A DNA stretch of 64,000 nucleotides from Actinobacteria bacterium OV320 (GCA_001298545.1 LJCX01000029.1:62001-126000), one strand, 5' to 3'; positions 52,010 to 60,550 are shown, counted from the stretch's first letter. A program made the numbers and translations. Notes: generated from the letters alone by a model not told the origin.

Positions 52010-53818
52010 ATGACGGGCGTGACCCAGATGACCGCTCGCCGACTGTCGTTGTCGCCCCTGCTCAGCCGGATGCGTGACCGAACCTCCGGGCTGGCCGCCG
52101 GCCTCCTGGGCGGTGCGCTCGCGGCCGGGCTCGGGCTCGGTTCGTTCGCCGTGCTCGTGATGGTGCTGTGGATCAGCTCGCCGTATCCCGACAGCGGGCC
52201 GGACGGCGCGCTGCACGTCGCCGCCGCGCTGTGGCTGCTGGCCCATGGCGCGGAACTGGTACGCGTCGACACGCTGTCCGGGGTCCCGGCGCCGCTCGGC
52301 GTCACCCCGCTGCTGCTGCTCGCGTTGCCGGTGTGGCTGGTGCGGCGCGCCGCGCGGGACGCGGTGGACGGGGGCGGCGGTGACGTCGAGGGCGCGCTGC
52401 TCGGGAGTGCCCGTACGGCGTGGGCGGGTGTCGTGCTCGGCTACCTCGCCGTCGGGACGGGCGTCGCCTGCTACGCCGCCACCGGTGGCGCGCTGCGGCC
52501 CTCGTGGGCGTGGACGGCGGTGTGCGTACCCGCGGTCGCGGTGCTGGCCGCCGGGGCGGGGGTGTGGTCGGCCTCCGGCCGTCCCCGCGGGCCCGTCGAC
52601 AGCGCGCTGCTGGTACTGCCCCGCGGTGTGCGGCGGCTGCTGCTCGAGCCGGACGGGCGGGAGCGGCTCGCGGTCGCCGGGCGGGCGGCGGGGGCCGGGG
52701 CGGCGGTGCTCTTCGGGGGCGGGGCGGCGCTGGTGGCGGTGTCCTCGGTGTGGCACCTGGGCGCGGCCCGTGAGGCGTTTCTCCAGCTGACGGAGGGCTG
52801 GTCGGGGCGGTTCGCGGTGCTGTTGCTGTGCGTGGCGCTGGTTCCGAACGCGGCGGTGTGGGGGGCGGCGTACGCCCTCGGGCCGGGGTACGTCCTCGGC
52901 GCCGGACATGTGGTGGCGCCGTTGTCCTCCGACCCGGCGCCCCTGCTGCCGCAGTTTCCGCTGCTGGCGGCGGTGCCGGAGGCGGGGGGCGGGACGCCGT
53001 GGAACTGGGCGGTCGGGGTGGTGCCGGTGATCGCCGGAGTGACGGTGGGGGTGTTCGTGGCTCGGGGGGCGGGGGCCGGAGGCGCCTGGTCGCGCGGACG
53101 GACCGCGGGCGGTGTGGTGCTGGCGGGCGTGTTGTGCGGGCTGTTGATGGGAGGGCTCGCGGGGTTGGCCGGTGGGCCGTTGGGGGTCTCCGCGTTGGCT
53201 CGGTTCGGGCCGGTGTGGTGGCAGGTGGGGGGTGCGGTGCTGTTGTGGACCGTGGGGGTGGGGGTGCCGGTGGCCTTGGTGGTGCGGGGGTGGCGGCGCT
53301 GGGGGGCGGCGAGGGTGGCGAAGGAGGGGGTTGTGGGCTCTGAGGGTTGTTCTGTGGGGTCTGGGTCTGGGTCTGCTGCCGCCGGCTCGGTGGTGGGGGC
53401 CGGGCTGTATGACTTCTCGCCGGTGGAGCGTGGTGGTGTGGGGGCGCACGGTGGTGCGGTGACGTATGACGACCCTGCCGAGACTGTCTCGCCCGGGTCG
53501 GCCGTACCGGCCGTACCGGCCGTGCCAGCCGTGCCGCCCGTGCCTGGTGTTGCGCCCGGGCCTGTCGAGCAGGTGGACCCCATCGGCCTTCCGGACGCCG
53601 ACGCCATGGACTTCCTGGGTCCCCTGCACCCCCGGGACCCGATGCACCCCCGGGACCTCTTCGACCCCATGGACCCCAGGGATCCCGTGGGTTACGTGGA
53701 GCCGGTGTGGCATGGGGATGTGGCTCGGGAGGCTCGGTGGGCGGCGTTGCGGGAGGCGGGGGGGGGCGAGGGCGTCGACGGTTCGGAGGGGAGTGAGGGG
53801 CGTGGGGTGGGGCGGTGA
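52010..53818 (+). CDS. Multi-pass membrane protein, PerM/DUF6350 family
   Basis: 602-aa protein with about ten membrane helices (AAGLLGGALAAGLGLGSFAV, TPLLLLALPVWLVRRAA, LLLCVALVPNAAVWGAAYAL and others) and a cytoplasmic tail of about 150 residues rich in Pro/Val (VPAVPAVPPVPGV) and Asp/Pro. DUF6350 wording and position immediately before the purN-purH pair match M. tuberculosis PerM (Rv0955), a protein supporting the division protein FtsB and persistence. A division role is inferred. The start is given as ATG 52010; GTG 52019 and ATG 52028 fit the GGGAG ribosome site better. It is divergent from the HTH gene. Confidence 0.82.
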   Translation: MTGVTQMTARRLSLSPLLSRMRDRTSGLAAGLLGGALAAGLGLGSFAVLVMVLWISSPYPDSGPDGALHVAAALWLLAHGAELVRVDTLSGVPAPLGVTPLLLLALPVWLVRRAARDAVDGGGGDVEGALLGSARTAWAGVVLGYLAVGTGVACYAATGGALRPSWAWTAVCVPAVAVLAAGAGVWSASGRPRGPVDSALLVLPRGVRRLLLEPDGRERLAVAGRAAGAGAAVLFGGGAALVAVSSVWHLGAAREAFLQLTEGWSGRFAVLLLCVALVPNAAVWGAAYALGPGYVLGAGHVVAPLSSDPAPLLPQFPLLAAVPEAGGGTPWNWAVGVVPVIAGVTVGVFVARGAGAGGAWSRGRTAGGVVLAGVLCGLLMGGLAGLAGGPLGVSALARFGPVWWQVGGAVLLWTVGVGVPVALVVRGWRRWGAARVAKEGVVGSEGCSVGSGSGSAAAGSVVGAGLYDFSPVERGGVGAHGGAVTYDDPAETVSPGSAVPAVPAVPAVPPVPGVAPGPVEQVDPIGLPDADAMDFLGPLHPRDPMHPRDLFDPMDPRDPVGYVEPVWHGDVAREARWAALREAGGGEGVDGSEGSEGRGVGR

Positions 53819-53830
53819 CCGTCCAGAGGG

Positions 53831-53936
53831 ATTTCGCCCCCGCCGCCCCTTCCCTTCCCGTCCCTGGGGGCTGCCGCCCCCAGGCCCCCGCTTCGGCCCC
53901 GAAAGGGCCTCGTCCTCAAACGCCGGACGGGCTGGA
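53831..53936. repeat. Streptomyces intergenic repeat element, copy 2
   Basis: A TCCCTGGGGGCTGCCGCCCCCAG hairpin block (split here), then CCCCCGCTTCGGCCCCGAAA and GGGCCTCGTCCTCAAACGCC, ending GGACGGGCTGGA. It shares order and most bases with copy 1 at 38290. It lies between convergent stops and can fold into hairpins, so it may also terminate transcription. Confidence 0.78.
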
Positions 53937-53980
53937 AGCACGCCGGGACGGGCTGGAAGCACGCCGGGGCGGGCTGGGAG
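53925..53980. repeat. 21-bp tandem repeat at the right end of element copy 2
   Basis: GGACGGGCTGGAAGCACGCCG is repeated at 53925, 53946 and (decayed) 53967, ending right at the stop of the minus-strand membrane protein gene. It is built on the same GGACGGGCTGGA core as the 39-bp repeats at 38351. Confidence 0.82.
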
Positions 53981-54739
53981 TTATGCGTTGGCGCCCAGGA
54001 TGTTCTTCAGTTCCTTCGGGAGCAGGTCGTCGCAGGACTGTTTGGCCTCGTTGGTGAGGGCGTCGTTCGTGCAGGTGTAGTAGTCGCTGTAGACCAGCTG
54101 CGCGGTGAAGCTCGCGGCGACCAGGGCCAGGGCCAGGGACGCGGTGACCAGGCCGCTGACGGCGGCGGTCTTCTGAGGGCGGCCGGTGGGCTCCGGGGTG
54201 GGCGGGGCGTCGGGGTCGGGGGTGCGGGGCTTGGCGCGCAGGGCGCTGATTCCCCAGTTCAGGGCCAGCGCGCCGAGCAGCAGGGCCACGTACGGCCAGC
54301 CGAAGAGCGCGAAGAAGAAGGCCCACATCCCGCAGAGCAGGGCGTAGCGCGCGTGGCGCTGGGCGGGGTCGGTGGGGTCCCAGCGCTTGGCGGGGTCGGT
54401 GCCGGGGCCGCCGCCCTCGGGGGTGCCGCCGGGTCGCTCGCCGAAGCCGCCGGGGGAGCGGCCGGGCTGCTGGTCGCTCCACTGGCCGCCCCACGGGGTG
54501 CGCCCGCCCTCGGGGGCGCCGCCCGCCGGGCGCCGGGGCTGCCAGGGACGGTCCGGGGTGCCCTCGGGGGGCGGGGCGAAGGGGTTGTCGTCCTCGGGGG
54601 GCGGGTTGTCGCCCGGGTTGTCGCCCGAGGGGGCGTCGGGGGGAGAGGTTGGGCGCTCTCGCAGCAGCACGGCGCCGCGCTCCCCTCCCTGCCGTGACTG
54701 CGGGGGGAGCGTGAGGAGTCGCAGACTGCGGTCCGGCAT
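53981..54739 (-). CDS. Proline-rich membrane protein (DUF4190-like)
   Basis: 252-aa protein. The first about 125 residues are hydrophilic and Pro/Gly/Asp-rich (PPEGTPDRPWQPRRPAGGAP). Two regions of membrane helices follow (YALLCGMWAFFFALFGWPYV, then VALLLGALALNWGISALRA; and SGLVTASLALALVAASFTAQ). The outer tail contains a Cys pair (YYTCTNDAL, KQSCDDLL). Layout and position between PerM and purN match the Rv0954-type proteins of mycobacteria. Function unknown. ATG 54739. Two direct CTAGTGATCGG repeats lie 18-39 bp upstream. Confidence 0.75.
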   Translation of the reverse strand: MPDRSLRLLTLPPQSRQGGERGAVLLRERPTSPPDAPSGDNPGDNPPPEDDNPFAPPPEGTPDRPWQPRRPAGGAPEGGRTPWGGQWSDQQPGRSPGGFGERPGGTPEGGGPGTDPAKRWDPTDPAQRHARYALLCGMWAFFFALFGWPYVALLLGALALNWGISALRAKPRTPDPDAPPTPEPTGRPQKTAAVSGLVTASLALALVAASFTAQLVYSDYYTCTNDALTNEAKQSCDDLLPKELKNILGANA

Positions 54740-54756
54740 CAAGTGGGCGTCTTCCC

Positions 54757-54778
54757 CTAGTGATCGGCTAGTGATCGG
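54757..54778. repeat. 11-bp direct repeat before the proline-rich membrane protein gene
   Basis: CTAGTGATCGG occurs twice back to back (54757-54767 and 54768-54778), 18 bp upstream of the minus-strand start. A near-duplicate phrase TTTGGCTGGTA / TTTTGGGCTGGTA follows (about 54780-54812). Possible repeated operator or duplicated -10 region. Confidence 0.55.
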
Positions 54779-54938
54779 CTTTGGCTGGTAATGAACGGTT
54801 TTGGGCTGGTACTGCCTAGCTGGGCCGTCACCTGCAGAACGCACCGCGTCGCCACCGCGTTCCCGAGCCCGCTCGCCCCAGACGCTACCTTCCGGCCACG
54901 CCCCCGTCCCGTGGGGGCCGTCCGGTGTGCCGGTATCG

Positions 54939-54966
54939 TTGCTGACGGTCGGCCGCTTCGTAGACT
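54939..54966 (+). promoter_or_regulatory. Candidate purN promoter
   Basis: TTGCTG (54939-54944) and TAGACT (54961-54966) are separated by 16 bp, a reasonable sigma-70 promoter giving a leader of about 75 nt to the purN start at 55049. Confidence 0.45.
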
Positions 54967-54989
54967 TCCCCGTATCCCGGGGCGCGAAG

Positions 54990-55003
54990 CATTCGTACGA
55001 ATG
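54990..55003. promoter_or_regulatory. 14-bp perfect palindrome upstream of purN
   Basis: CATTCGTACGAATG is self-complementary over 14 bp and lies 46 bases before the purN start, just downstream of the predicted promoter, followed by TATAAAC. A candidate repressor site for the purN-purH operon; the CGAA half-site recalls purine-box wording, but this is speculative. Confidence 0.4.
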
Positions 55004-55048
55004 TATAAACCGGCCGTGCAAACGCTTCCCCGAGAAAGGGCCCCCACC

Positions 55049-55678
55049 GTGGCCGCCAAGCCCGTGGCCAAGCGCCTCGTCGTGCTGGTCTCCGGATCCG
55101 GTACGAACCTCCAGGCTCTCCTCGACGCCATCGCGGCCACCGGTGTCGACGCCTACGGCGCCGAGATCGTCGCCGTCGGAGCCGACCGGGAGGGCGTCGA
55201 AGGGCTCGCCCGGGCCGAGCGCGCCGGGATTCCCACCTTCGTGCGGAAGGTCAAGGACTTCGGGAGCCGACAGGAGTGGGACGCCGCGCTCGCCGAGGCG
55301 GTGGCCGCCCACGAGCCGGATCTCGTCGTCTCCGCCGGGTTCATGAAGATCGTGGGGAAGGAATTCCTGGCGCGGTTCGGGGGGCGGTTCGTGAACACGC
55401 ACCCTGCCCTGCTGCCCAGTTTTCCCGGGGCTCACGGTGTGCGGGACGCGCTCGCGTACGGCGCCAGGGTCACCGGCTGCACCGTCCACTTCGTCGACGA
55501 CGGCGTCGACACCGGACCGATCATCGCCCAGGGCGTGGTCGAGGTCCGGGACGAGGACGACGAGAGCGCTCTGCACGAGCGCATCAAGGAAGTCGAGCGA
55601 AGGCTGCTCGTCGAGGTCGTGGGGCGGCTCGCCCGCAACGGCTATCGCATTGAGGGACGAAAGGTAGTTATCCAGTGA
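55049..55678 (+). CDS. purN: Phosphoribosylglycinamide formyltransferase (GART)
   Basis: 209-aa enzyme transferring a formyl group from 10-formyl-THF to GAR, step 3 of de novo purine synthesis. It starts VVLVSGSGTNLQALLDAI (P-loop-like substrate site). The catalytic triad region is FVNTHPALLPSFPG (Asn/His) and the Asp of VHFVDDGVDTGPII. Length is typical. GTG 55049 (MAAKPVAKR) lies behind GAAAGGG. The stop overlaps the purH start by four bases (GTGA), so the two are coupled. The folate cofactor links it to folD downstream. Confidence 0.96.
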   Translation: MAAKPVAKRLVVLVSGSGTNLQALLDAIAATGVDAYGAEIVAVGADREGVEGLARAERAGIPTFVRKVKDFGSRQEWDAALAEAVAAHEPDLVVSAGFMKIVGKEFLARFGGRFVNTHPALLPSFPGAHGVRDALAYGARVTGCTVHFVDDGVDTGPIIAQGVVEVRDEDDESALHERIKEVERRLLVEVVGRLARNGYRIEGRKVVIQ

Positions 55679-57258
55679 CCGCCGACAGCACTGTCACGGC
55701 AGAGAGCAGCAAGCGGGGCATCCGTCGCGCGCTCGTCAGCGTCTACGACAAGACCGGTCTGGAAGAGCTCGCGCGCGGGCTGCACGAGAGCGGCGTCGAG
55801 CTTGTCTCCACCGGGTCCACCGCCTCCCGTATCGCCGCCGCCGGTGTCCCCGTCACCAAGGTCGAGGAGCTCACCGGCTTCCCCGAGTGCCTGGACGGCC
55901 GGGTCAAGACCCTGCACCCCAAGGTGCACGCCGGCATCCTCGCCGACCTGCGACTCGAAAGCCACCGGCAGCAGCTGGACGAGCTGGGCGTCGCGCCGTT
56001 CGACCTCGTCGTGGTGAACCTCTACCCCTTCCGGGAGACCGTCGCCTCGGGCGCCTCCGAGGACGAGTGCGTCGAGCAGATCGACATCGGCGGGCCGTCC
56101 ATGGTGCGCGCCGCCGCGAAGAACCACCCGTCGGTGGCCGTGGTCACCAGCCCGGCGCGGTACGCCGACGTCCTCTCGGCCGTGCAGTCCGGCGGCTTCG
56201 ACCTGGCCGCCCGCAAGCGGCTCGCCGCCGAGGCCTTCCAGCACACCGCCGCCTACGACGTGGCGGTCGCCTCCTGGTTCGCGTCCTCCTACGCGCCCGT
56301 GGACGAGTCGCGGTTCCCCGACTTCCTCGGCGCCACCTGGGAGCGCAAGAGCACCCTGCGCTACGGCGAGAACCCGCACCAGCCCGCCGCGCTCTACGTG
56401 GACGGCAGCGGTGCCGGTCTCGCCGAGGCCGAGCAGCTGCACGGCAAGGAGATGTCGTACAACAACTACACGGACACGGACGCCGCCCACCGTGCCGCGT
56501 ACGACCACGCCGAGCCGGCCGTCGCCATCATCAAGCACGCCAACCCGTGCGGGATCGCCTTCGGCGCGGACGTCGCCGAGGCGCACCGCAAGGCGCACGC
56601 CTGTGACCCGCTGTCGGCCTTCGGTGGCGTCATCGCCGTCAACCGGCCGGTCAGCAAGGAGCTGGCGGAGCAGGTCGCCGAGATCTTCACCGAGGTCATC
56701 GTCGCGCCCGACTACGAGGAGGGGGCGCTCGAGGCCCTCACCAAGAAGAAGAACATCCGGGTGCTCAGGGCGCCGCAGGGCCCCGCGGGCGCCGTCGAGC
56801 TCAAGCCCGTCGGCGGCGGCGCGCTGCTCCAGGTCACCGACCGGCTCCAGGCCGACGGCGACGACCCGGCGAACTGGACCCTGGCGACCGGCGAGGCGCT
56901 CGGCGCGTCCGAGCTCGCCGAGCTGGCCTTCGCCTGGCGGGCCTGTCGGGCCGTCAAGTCCAACGCCATCCTGCTCGCCAAGGACGGCGCCTCGGTCGGC
57001 GTCGGCATGGGGCAGGTCAACCGGGTGGACTCGGCGAAGCTGGCCGTCGAGCGGGCGGGTGAGGAGCGGGCGCGCGGCTCGTACGCCGCCTCGGACGCGT
57101 TCTTCCCCTTCCCGGACGGGCTGGAGGTGCTGGTCGAGGCGGGCGTCAAGGCCGTGGTGCAGCCCGGTGGTTCGGTCCGTGACGAGCTCGTCGTCGAGGC
57201 CGCGAAGAAGGCGGGCGTGACGATGTACTTCACGGGGACGCGTCACTTCTTCCACTGA
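55675..57258 (+). CDS. purH: Bifunctional AICAR transformylase/IMP cyclohydrolase
   Basis: 527-aa bifunctional enzyme for the last two steps to IMP. The N-terminal MGS-like cyclohydrolase domain opens RALVSVYDKTGLEELARGL with STGSTA and LHPKVHAGIL. The transformylase domain (from about 200) has YGENPHQPAALY, the catalytic-site KHANPCGIA and AFGGVIAVNRPV, and ends GVTMYFTGTRHFFH as usual. GTG 55675 overlaps purN. Complete; followed by a terminator. Confidence 0.97.
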   Translation: MTADSTVTAESSKRGIRRALVSVYDKTGLEELARGLHESGVELVSTGSTASRIAAAGVPVTKVEELTGFPECLDGRVKTLHPKVHAGILADLRLESHRQQLDELGVAPFDLVVVNLYPFRETVASGASEDECVEQIDIGGPSMVRAAAKNHPSVAVVTSPARYADVLSAVQSGGFDLAARKRLAAEAFQHTAAYDVAVASWFASSYAPVDESRFPDFLGATWERKSTLRYGENPHQPAALYVDGSGAGLAEAEQLHGKEMSYNNYTDTDAAHRAAYDHAEPAVAIIKHANPCGIAFGADVAEAHRKAHACDPLSAFGGVIAVNRPVSKELAEQVAEIFTEVIVAPDYEEGALEALTKKKNIRVLRAPQGPAGAVELKPVGGGALLQVTDRLQADGDDPANWTLATGEALGASELAELAFAWRACRAVKSNAILLAKDGASVGVGMGQVNRVDSAKLAVERAGEERARGSYAASDAFFPFPDGLEVLVEAGVKAVVQPGGSVRDELVVEAAKKAGVTMYFTGTRHFFH

Positions 57259-57284
57259 TCGCCCGGCCGGGTGGTCAGTGAACC

Positions 57285-57320
57285 GGCCCTGGCCCCCTCC
57301 TGCAGGAGGGGGCCAGGGCC
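57285..57320. terminator. Terminator after purNH
   Basis: A 16-bp perfect stem GGCCCTGGCCCCCTCC / GGAGGGGGCCAGGGCC with a 4-base TGCA loop, located between the purH stop and the convergent RDD gene. Confidence 0.88.
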
Positions 57321-57358
57321 GTCGTCCGTTCATCCGCCGCTCGGCGCGAGGCTGCCGT

Positions 57359-58084
57359 TCAGTTCTGGATGACCATCGTGCTCGCGGCCTTGTCGTGCCA
57401 GCCTTGCTGGCGGCCCGACTTGTCCCAGAACGGCGACAGGTAGACCAGGAGCTGTCCGATGCCGCAGGCCAGGCTGCCGACGAGCGGAATGATCCAGCGG
57501 ATGAACGAAGAGCCGAGGCCCGGCTTCTGGCCGGTGTCCGCCTTCACCACGCGGATGCCGACGGCGAGCTTGCCGAGGGTGCCGCCGACCAGGCCAGTCA
57601 TCAGCCACTCGTAGAGCAGGCCCACGATGGCGAGGACGCCGATCACCGCGCCGACCTTGGCGGCGATGTCGGACCCGGCGTTGTTGAGGCACGTGTTGTA
57701 GTCGGCGGCGTTCGGGTCGCAGTCATTGGCGGCGTTGACGGAGCCCGCTACGCCGATGGCCCCGAGGATGATGTAAATGACCACGAAAGCCACGGCGTCG
57801 ATCGCGCGGGCGCCCAACCGTCGGCCCATCGACGCGACCCGCGGACCCGGTCCGCCCTGGTAGCCGTAGCCGGGCTGCTGCGGGTAGCCGTAACCCTGCT
57901 GCGGGTAGCCGGGCTGCTGGGGGTAGCCGGGCTGCTGCGGCTGGCCGTATCCCTGCGGGGGGACGCCCTGCGGCGCCTGCTGGCCGTAACCGGGCTGGCC
58001 CTGCTGGGGGTAGCCGTAACCGGGCTGCCCCTGCTGGGGGTTCTGCGGCTGACCGTAGGGGTCGTTGGGCGGGCCGAAGCTCAT
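57359..58084 (-). CDS. RDD-family membrane protein
   Basis: 241-aa protein. A Gln/Pro/Gly/Tyr-rich cytoplasmic tail of about 80 residues (YPQQPGYPQQGYGYPQQPGY type) precedes the RDD domain: VASMGRRLGARAIDAVAFVV carries the Arg and two Asp-type conserved positions, followed by three further helices (VGAVIGVLAIVGLLYEWL, GLGSSFIRWIIPLVGSLACG). It may transport ions or small solutes or act as a membrane scaffold. ATG 58084; the tail is repetitive coding DNA. Confidence 0.88.
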   Translation of the reverse strand: MSFGPPNDPYGQPQNPQQGQPGYGYPQQGQPGYGQQAPQGVPPQGYGQPQQPGYPQQPGYPQQGYGYPQQPGYGYQGGPGPRVASMGRRLGARAIDAVAFVVIYIILGAIGVAGSVNAANDCDPNAADYNTCLNNAGSDIAAKVGAVIGVLAIVGLLYEWLMTGLVGGTLGKLAVGIRVVKADTGQKPGLGSSFIRWIIPLVGSLACGIGQLLVYLSPFWDKSGRQQGWHDKAASTMVIQN

Positions 58085-58377
58085 GGCGGATTTCCTCCGT
58101 TGCACATGCGGGGACGACGCGGAGTGCGCGGAGGAACATCTTCAGATGAGCGGTTTTCCCCCCAACACCGACCGCATACTGCGGAGCCCCATCGTTCTTG
58201 GACAGGTGTGCTCCTGTCCAGCCGCATTCCGCAGGCTTTGTGCAAGTGCAACCTTCCCGATCATGGCCGAAACGGCACCGGGCGGACCCGTCGAAGGGGG
58301 TGGCCGGAGCCGGGTTCGCCGGTGCCCGGGTTCATCCGGATTGGAACCGGGGGCCCGTCATCCGGGAGGATGGGTCC
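58085..58377. other. Upstream region of folD with small hairpin
   Basis: About 290 bp. A 7-bp hairpin GGACAGG / CCTGTCC is at 58200-58219. A direct repeat TGTGCAAGTGCAAC (TGCAA twice, 7-bp period) is near 58240-58253. No folate-riboswitch wording was recognised. The immediate ribosome site is GGGAGGATGGG (58365-58375). Confidence 0.5.
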
Positions 58378-59232
58378 ATGACCGCCCAGATTCTCGATGG
58401 CAAGGCCACCGCAGCCGCGATCAAGTCCGATCTGACCGCCCGGGTGGCGGCGCTCAGGGAGAAGGGCGTGACGCCCGGACTCGGCACGATCCTCGTCGGC
58501 ACCGACCCCGGCAGCCAGAAGTACGTCGCCGGCAAGCACCGTGACTGCGCCGAGGTCGGCATCGCCTCCATCCAGCGCGAGCTGCCCGGCACGGCCACCC
58601 AGGAGGAGATCGAGGCGGTCGTCCGCGAGCTGAACGACGACCCCGCCTGCACCGGTTACATCGTCCAGCTCCCGCTGCCCAAGGGCATCGACGAGAACCG
58701 GATCCTGGAACTCATGGACCCGGCCAAGGACGCCGACGGCCTGCACCCGATGAACCTCGGCCGGCTGGTCCTCAATGAGCCCGCTCCGCTGCCCTGCACC
58801 CCCAACGGCGTGCTCACGCTGCTGCGCCGGTACGGCGTCGAGATCAAGGGCGCCGAGGTCGTGGTCGTCGGCCGCGGTGTCACCATCGGCCGCTCGATGC
58901 CGCTGCTGCTGACGCGGCGCAGCGAGAACGCGACGGTGACCCAGTGCCACACCGGCACCCGCGACCTCTCGGCGCACCTGAAGGGGGCCGACATCATCGT
59001 CGCCGCGGCCGGTTCCGCGCACCTGATCCGGGCCGAGGACGTCAAGCCGGGTGCGGCCGTGCTGGACGTCGGTGTCTCCCGCAACGCGGAGGGCAAGATC
59101 GTGGGCGACGTCCACCCGGACGTCCGCGAGGTGGCCGGCTGGGTCTCCCCGAACCCCGGTGGCGTGGGCCCGATGACCCGTGCCCAGCTGCTGGTCAACG
59201 TGGTGGAGGCGGCGGAGCGCAGTGCCCACTGA
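58378..59232 (+). CDS. folD: Methylenetetrahydrofolate dehydrogenase/cyclohydrolase
   Basis: 284-aa bifunctional enzyme interconverting 5,10-methylene-, methenyl- and 10-formyl-THF, supplying the formyl donor for PurN and PurH. The catalytic Tyr49 and Lys53 (KYVAGKHRDC) are present, as are the GYIVQLPLPKG motif, the KDADGLHPMN substrate loop, the GRGVTIGRSMP dinucleotide site and the final SPNPGGVGPMTRAQLL. ATG 58378 has GGGAGGAT upstream; longer frames are fortuitous. Its 3' end overlaps the DUF3017 gene start by 11 bases. Confidence 0.97.
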   Translation: MTAQILDGKATAAAIKSDLTARVAALREKGVTPGLGTILVGTDPGSQKYVAGKHRDCAEVGIASIQRELPGTATQEEIEAVVRELNDDPACTGYIVQLPLPKGIDENRILELMDPAKDADGLHPMNLGRLVLNEPAPLPCTPNGVLTLLRRYGVEIKGAEVVVVGRGVTIGRSMPLLLTRRSENATVTQCHTGTRDLSAHLKGADIIVAAAGSAHLIRAEDVKPGAAVLDVGVSRNAEGKIVGDVHPDVREVAGWVSPNPGGVGPMTRAQLLVNVVEAAERSAH

Positions 59233-59932
59233 CGGAACGACCGGCAGGGCCGGGAACATCGACGAGACCAAGAGCCCAGGCGAGACCAAGAGCCCAGGCG
59301 AGACCAAGAGCCCAGGCGAGACCAAGAGCCCAGGCGAGACCAAGAGCCCAGGCGAGACCAAGAGTCCCGACGAGACCAAGGGCCCTGACGCAACCAAGGG
59401 CGCCGAGGGGACCGGGAGCGGCGACGGAACCGAGGCCACCGACGTCGCCGACGGTGCCGAGGTAGCCGGCGGGACGGACGGTATCGACGACATCGAGGTG
59501 CGGGACCCGATCAGCGCCCCCGACGCCGACGGGGTGCCGCGCCGCACCACCCGCCGCTTCCCGCTGTTCACCCGGGACACCGCGCGCCCCGAGGGCGGCG
59601 GCCGGGCCGCGCCCGGTGACGCGCTGGCCGCCCGGCAGTGGCCGATCATCGTCGTCCTGGGCATCGTCGCGCTCGGTCTGCTGGTGACCGCGCTCGACGT
59701 GTTCCGGATCGGCACGATCCTGATCGGCGTCGGGCTGCTGGTCGGCGCGGCGCTGCGCTGGCTGCTGCCCGGGGTCGGCATGCTCGCCGTACGCTCCCGC
59801 TTCACCGACATCGTGACGTACGGCGTGCTCGGCATGGTCATCGTCATGCTGGCGCTGATGGCGCAGCCGAAGCCGTTGCTGAAGATCCCGTTCCTCAAGG
59901 ACACCCTGCACTTCACGGTCAGCAGCAGCTGA
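59222..59932 (+). CDS. DUF3017 membrane protein with ETKSPG repeats
   Basis: 236-aa protein. The first about 125 residues are cytoplasmic and disordered, beginning with seven hexapeptide repeats (ETKSPG or close variants, residues about 15-56). Three or four membrane helices follow: WPIIVVLGIVALGLLVTALD, TILIGVGLLVGAALRWLLP and TYGVLGMVIVMLALMA. DUF3017 proteins follow folD in many actinobacteria; the role is unknown. GTG 59222 lies inside the folD end, implying coupling. The repeat region consists of perfect 18-bp DNA units, a likely site of length variation. Confidence 0.82.
   Translation: MPTDGTTGRAGNIDETKSPGETKSPGETKSPGETKSPGETKSPGETKSPDETKGPDATKGAEGTGSGDGTEATDVADGAEVAGGTDGIDDIEVRDPISAPDADGVPRRTTRRFPLFTRDTARPEGGGRAAPGDALAARQWPIIVVLGIVALGLLVTALDVFRIGTILIGVGLLVGAALRWLLPGVGMLAVRSRFTDIVTYGVLGMVIVMLALMAQPKPLLKIPFLKDTLHFTVSSS
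59264..59389. repeat. 18-bp tandem repeat encoding ETKSPG (7 units, 5 perfect)
   Basis: Five identical units GAGACCAAGAGCCCAGGC from 59264 to 59353 are followed by two diverged units to 59389. In frame within the DUF3017 gene, so unit gain or loss would change protein length without frameshift. Confidence 0.92.
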
Positions 59933-59947
59933 CGGCACACGAACACA

Positions 59948-59987
59948 CGGCGGCCCGTCCTCATCCCCCGAGAGGGACGGGCCGCCG
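59948..59987 (+). terminator. Terminator after folD-DUF3017
   Basis: A 13-bp perfect stem CGGCGGCCCGTCC / GGACGGGCCGCCG with a 14-base loop, 16 bases after the DUF3017 stop. It marks the end of the conserved chromosomal block before the decayed region. Confidence 0.85.
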
Positions 59988-60005
59988 ATGTTTGGCATGT
60001 TCCCG

Positions 60006-60550
60006 CATCGTGAGCATGAAGTTCTACACGTGCGCATCCCCGTACACCGGCCCCTTGGGCGACTCGAATTGCAGCTCCGCGTACTTGTCCCGCAACTCCC
60101 GCCGCCGCTTCCGCAGGAAGGACCGGTCATCCTCATGGATCGCAGCCTTGTCGATCCGCAGCTCCTGCTTCCCAAAGGGATCGAAGCACGGCAGGTCGAG
60201 GCCGGGGGGAACGGTCAGCGAATGCAGGTCCCGCAGGACGCCGCCTAGCTCCCCATACGTCGCCTTACGGTCCCCCTCAACGATCAGGTGCCAGAACGCC
60301 ACCGGACGCCCGTCGATCAGGAGCGGCTGCTCCACCTCCTCGACGACGCGGGCGGCTGAGAACCCCTCCGCTGCCAGCCACCGAGCAACAGCCACCTCAT
60401 TACGAGCCGTGGACACCCACTCCTCGCCCCGCGCGATACACACGACGACCGGCGCACCGAGGTCAGCCGGAACAACGCGTTCTCCCCGAAGCGGATCAGC
60501 TCCGTGTCACTGCCATCGAGCCCTGCCGCCAGGCACGCGACACGTAACAC
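60006..60550 (-). pseudogene. Broken aminoglycoside-phosphotransferase-like kinase gene
   Basis: The N-terminal part (about 60550-60455) reads LDGSDTELIRFGENALFRL in one frame. The continuation CIARGEEWVSTARNEVAVAR is in another frame, so a frameshift lies near 60460. The kinase-like middle (FDPFGKQELRIDKA, ELRDKYAELQFESP) reaches the catalytic-loop start VYGDAHV and then meets TAG (60024-60026); the codons after it read NFML, the rest of the expected GDAHVxN loop. The remainder of the C-terminal lobe is missing. A frameshift, a nonsense codon and a 3' deletion make it a clear pseudogene of an APH/choline-kinase-family gene. Confidence 0.82.

Noticed and set aside
58085..58377. Folate (THF) riboswitch before folD
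   Set aside because: A hairpin and small repeats exist, but none of the conserved THF aptamer wording could be recognised.
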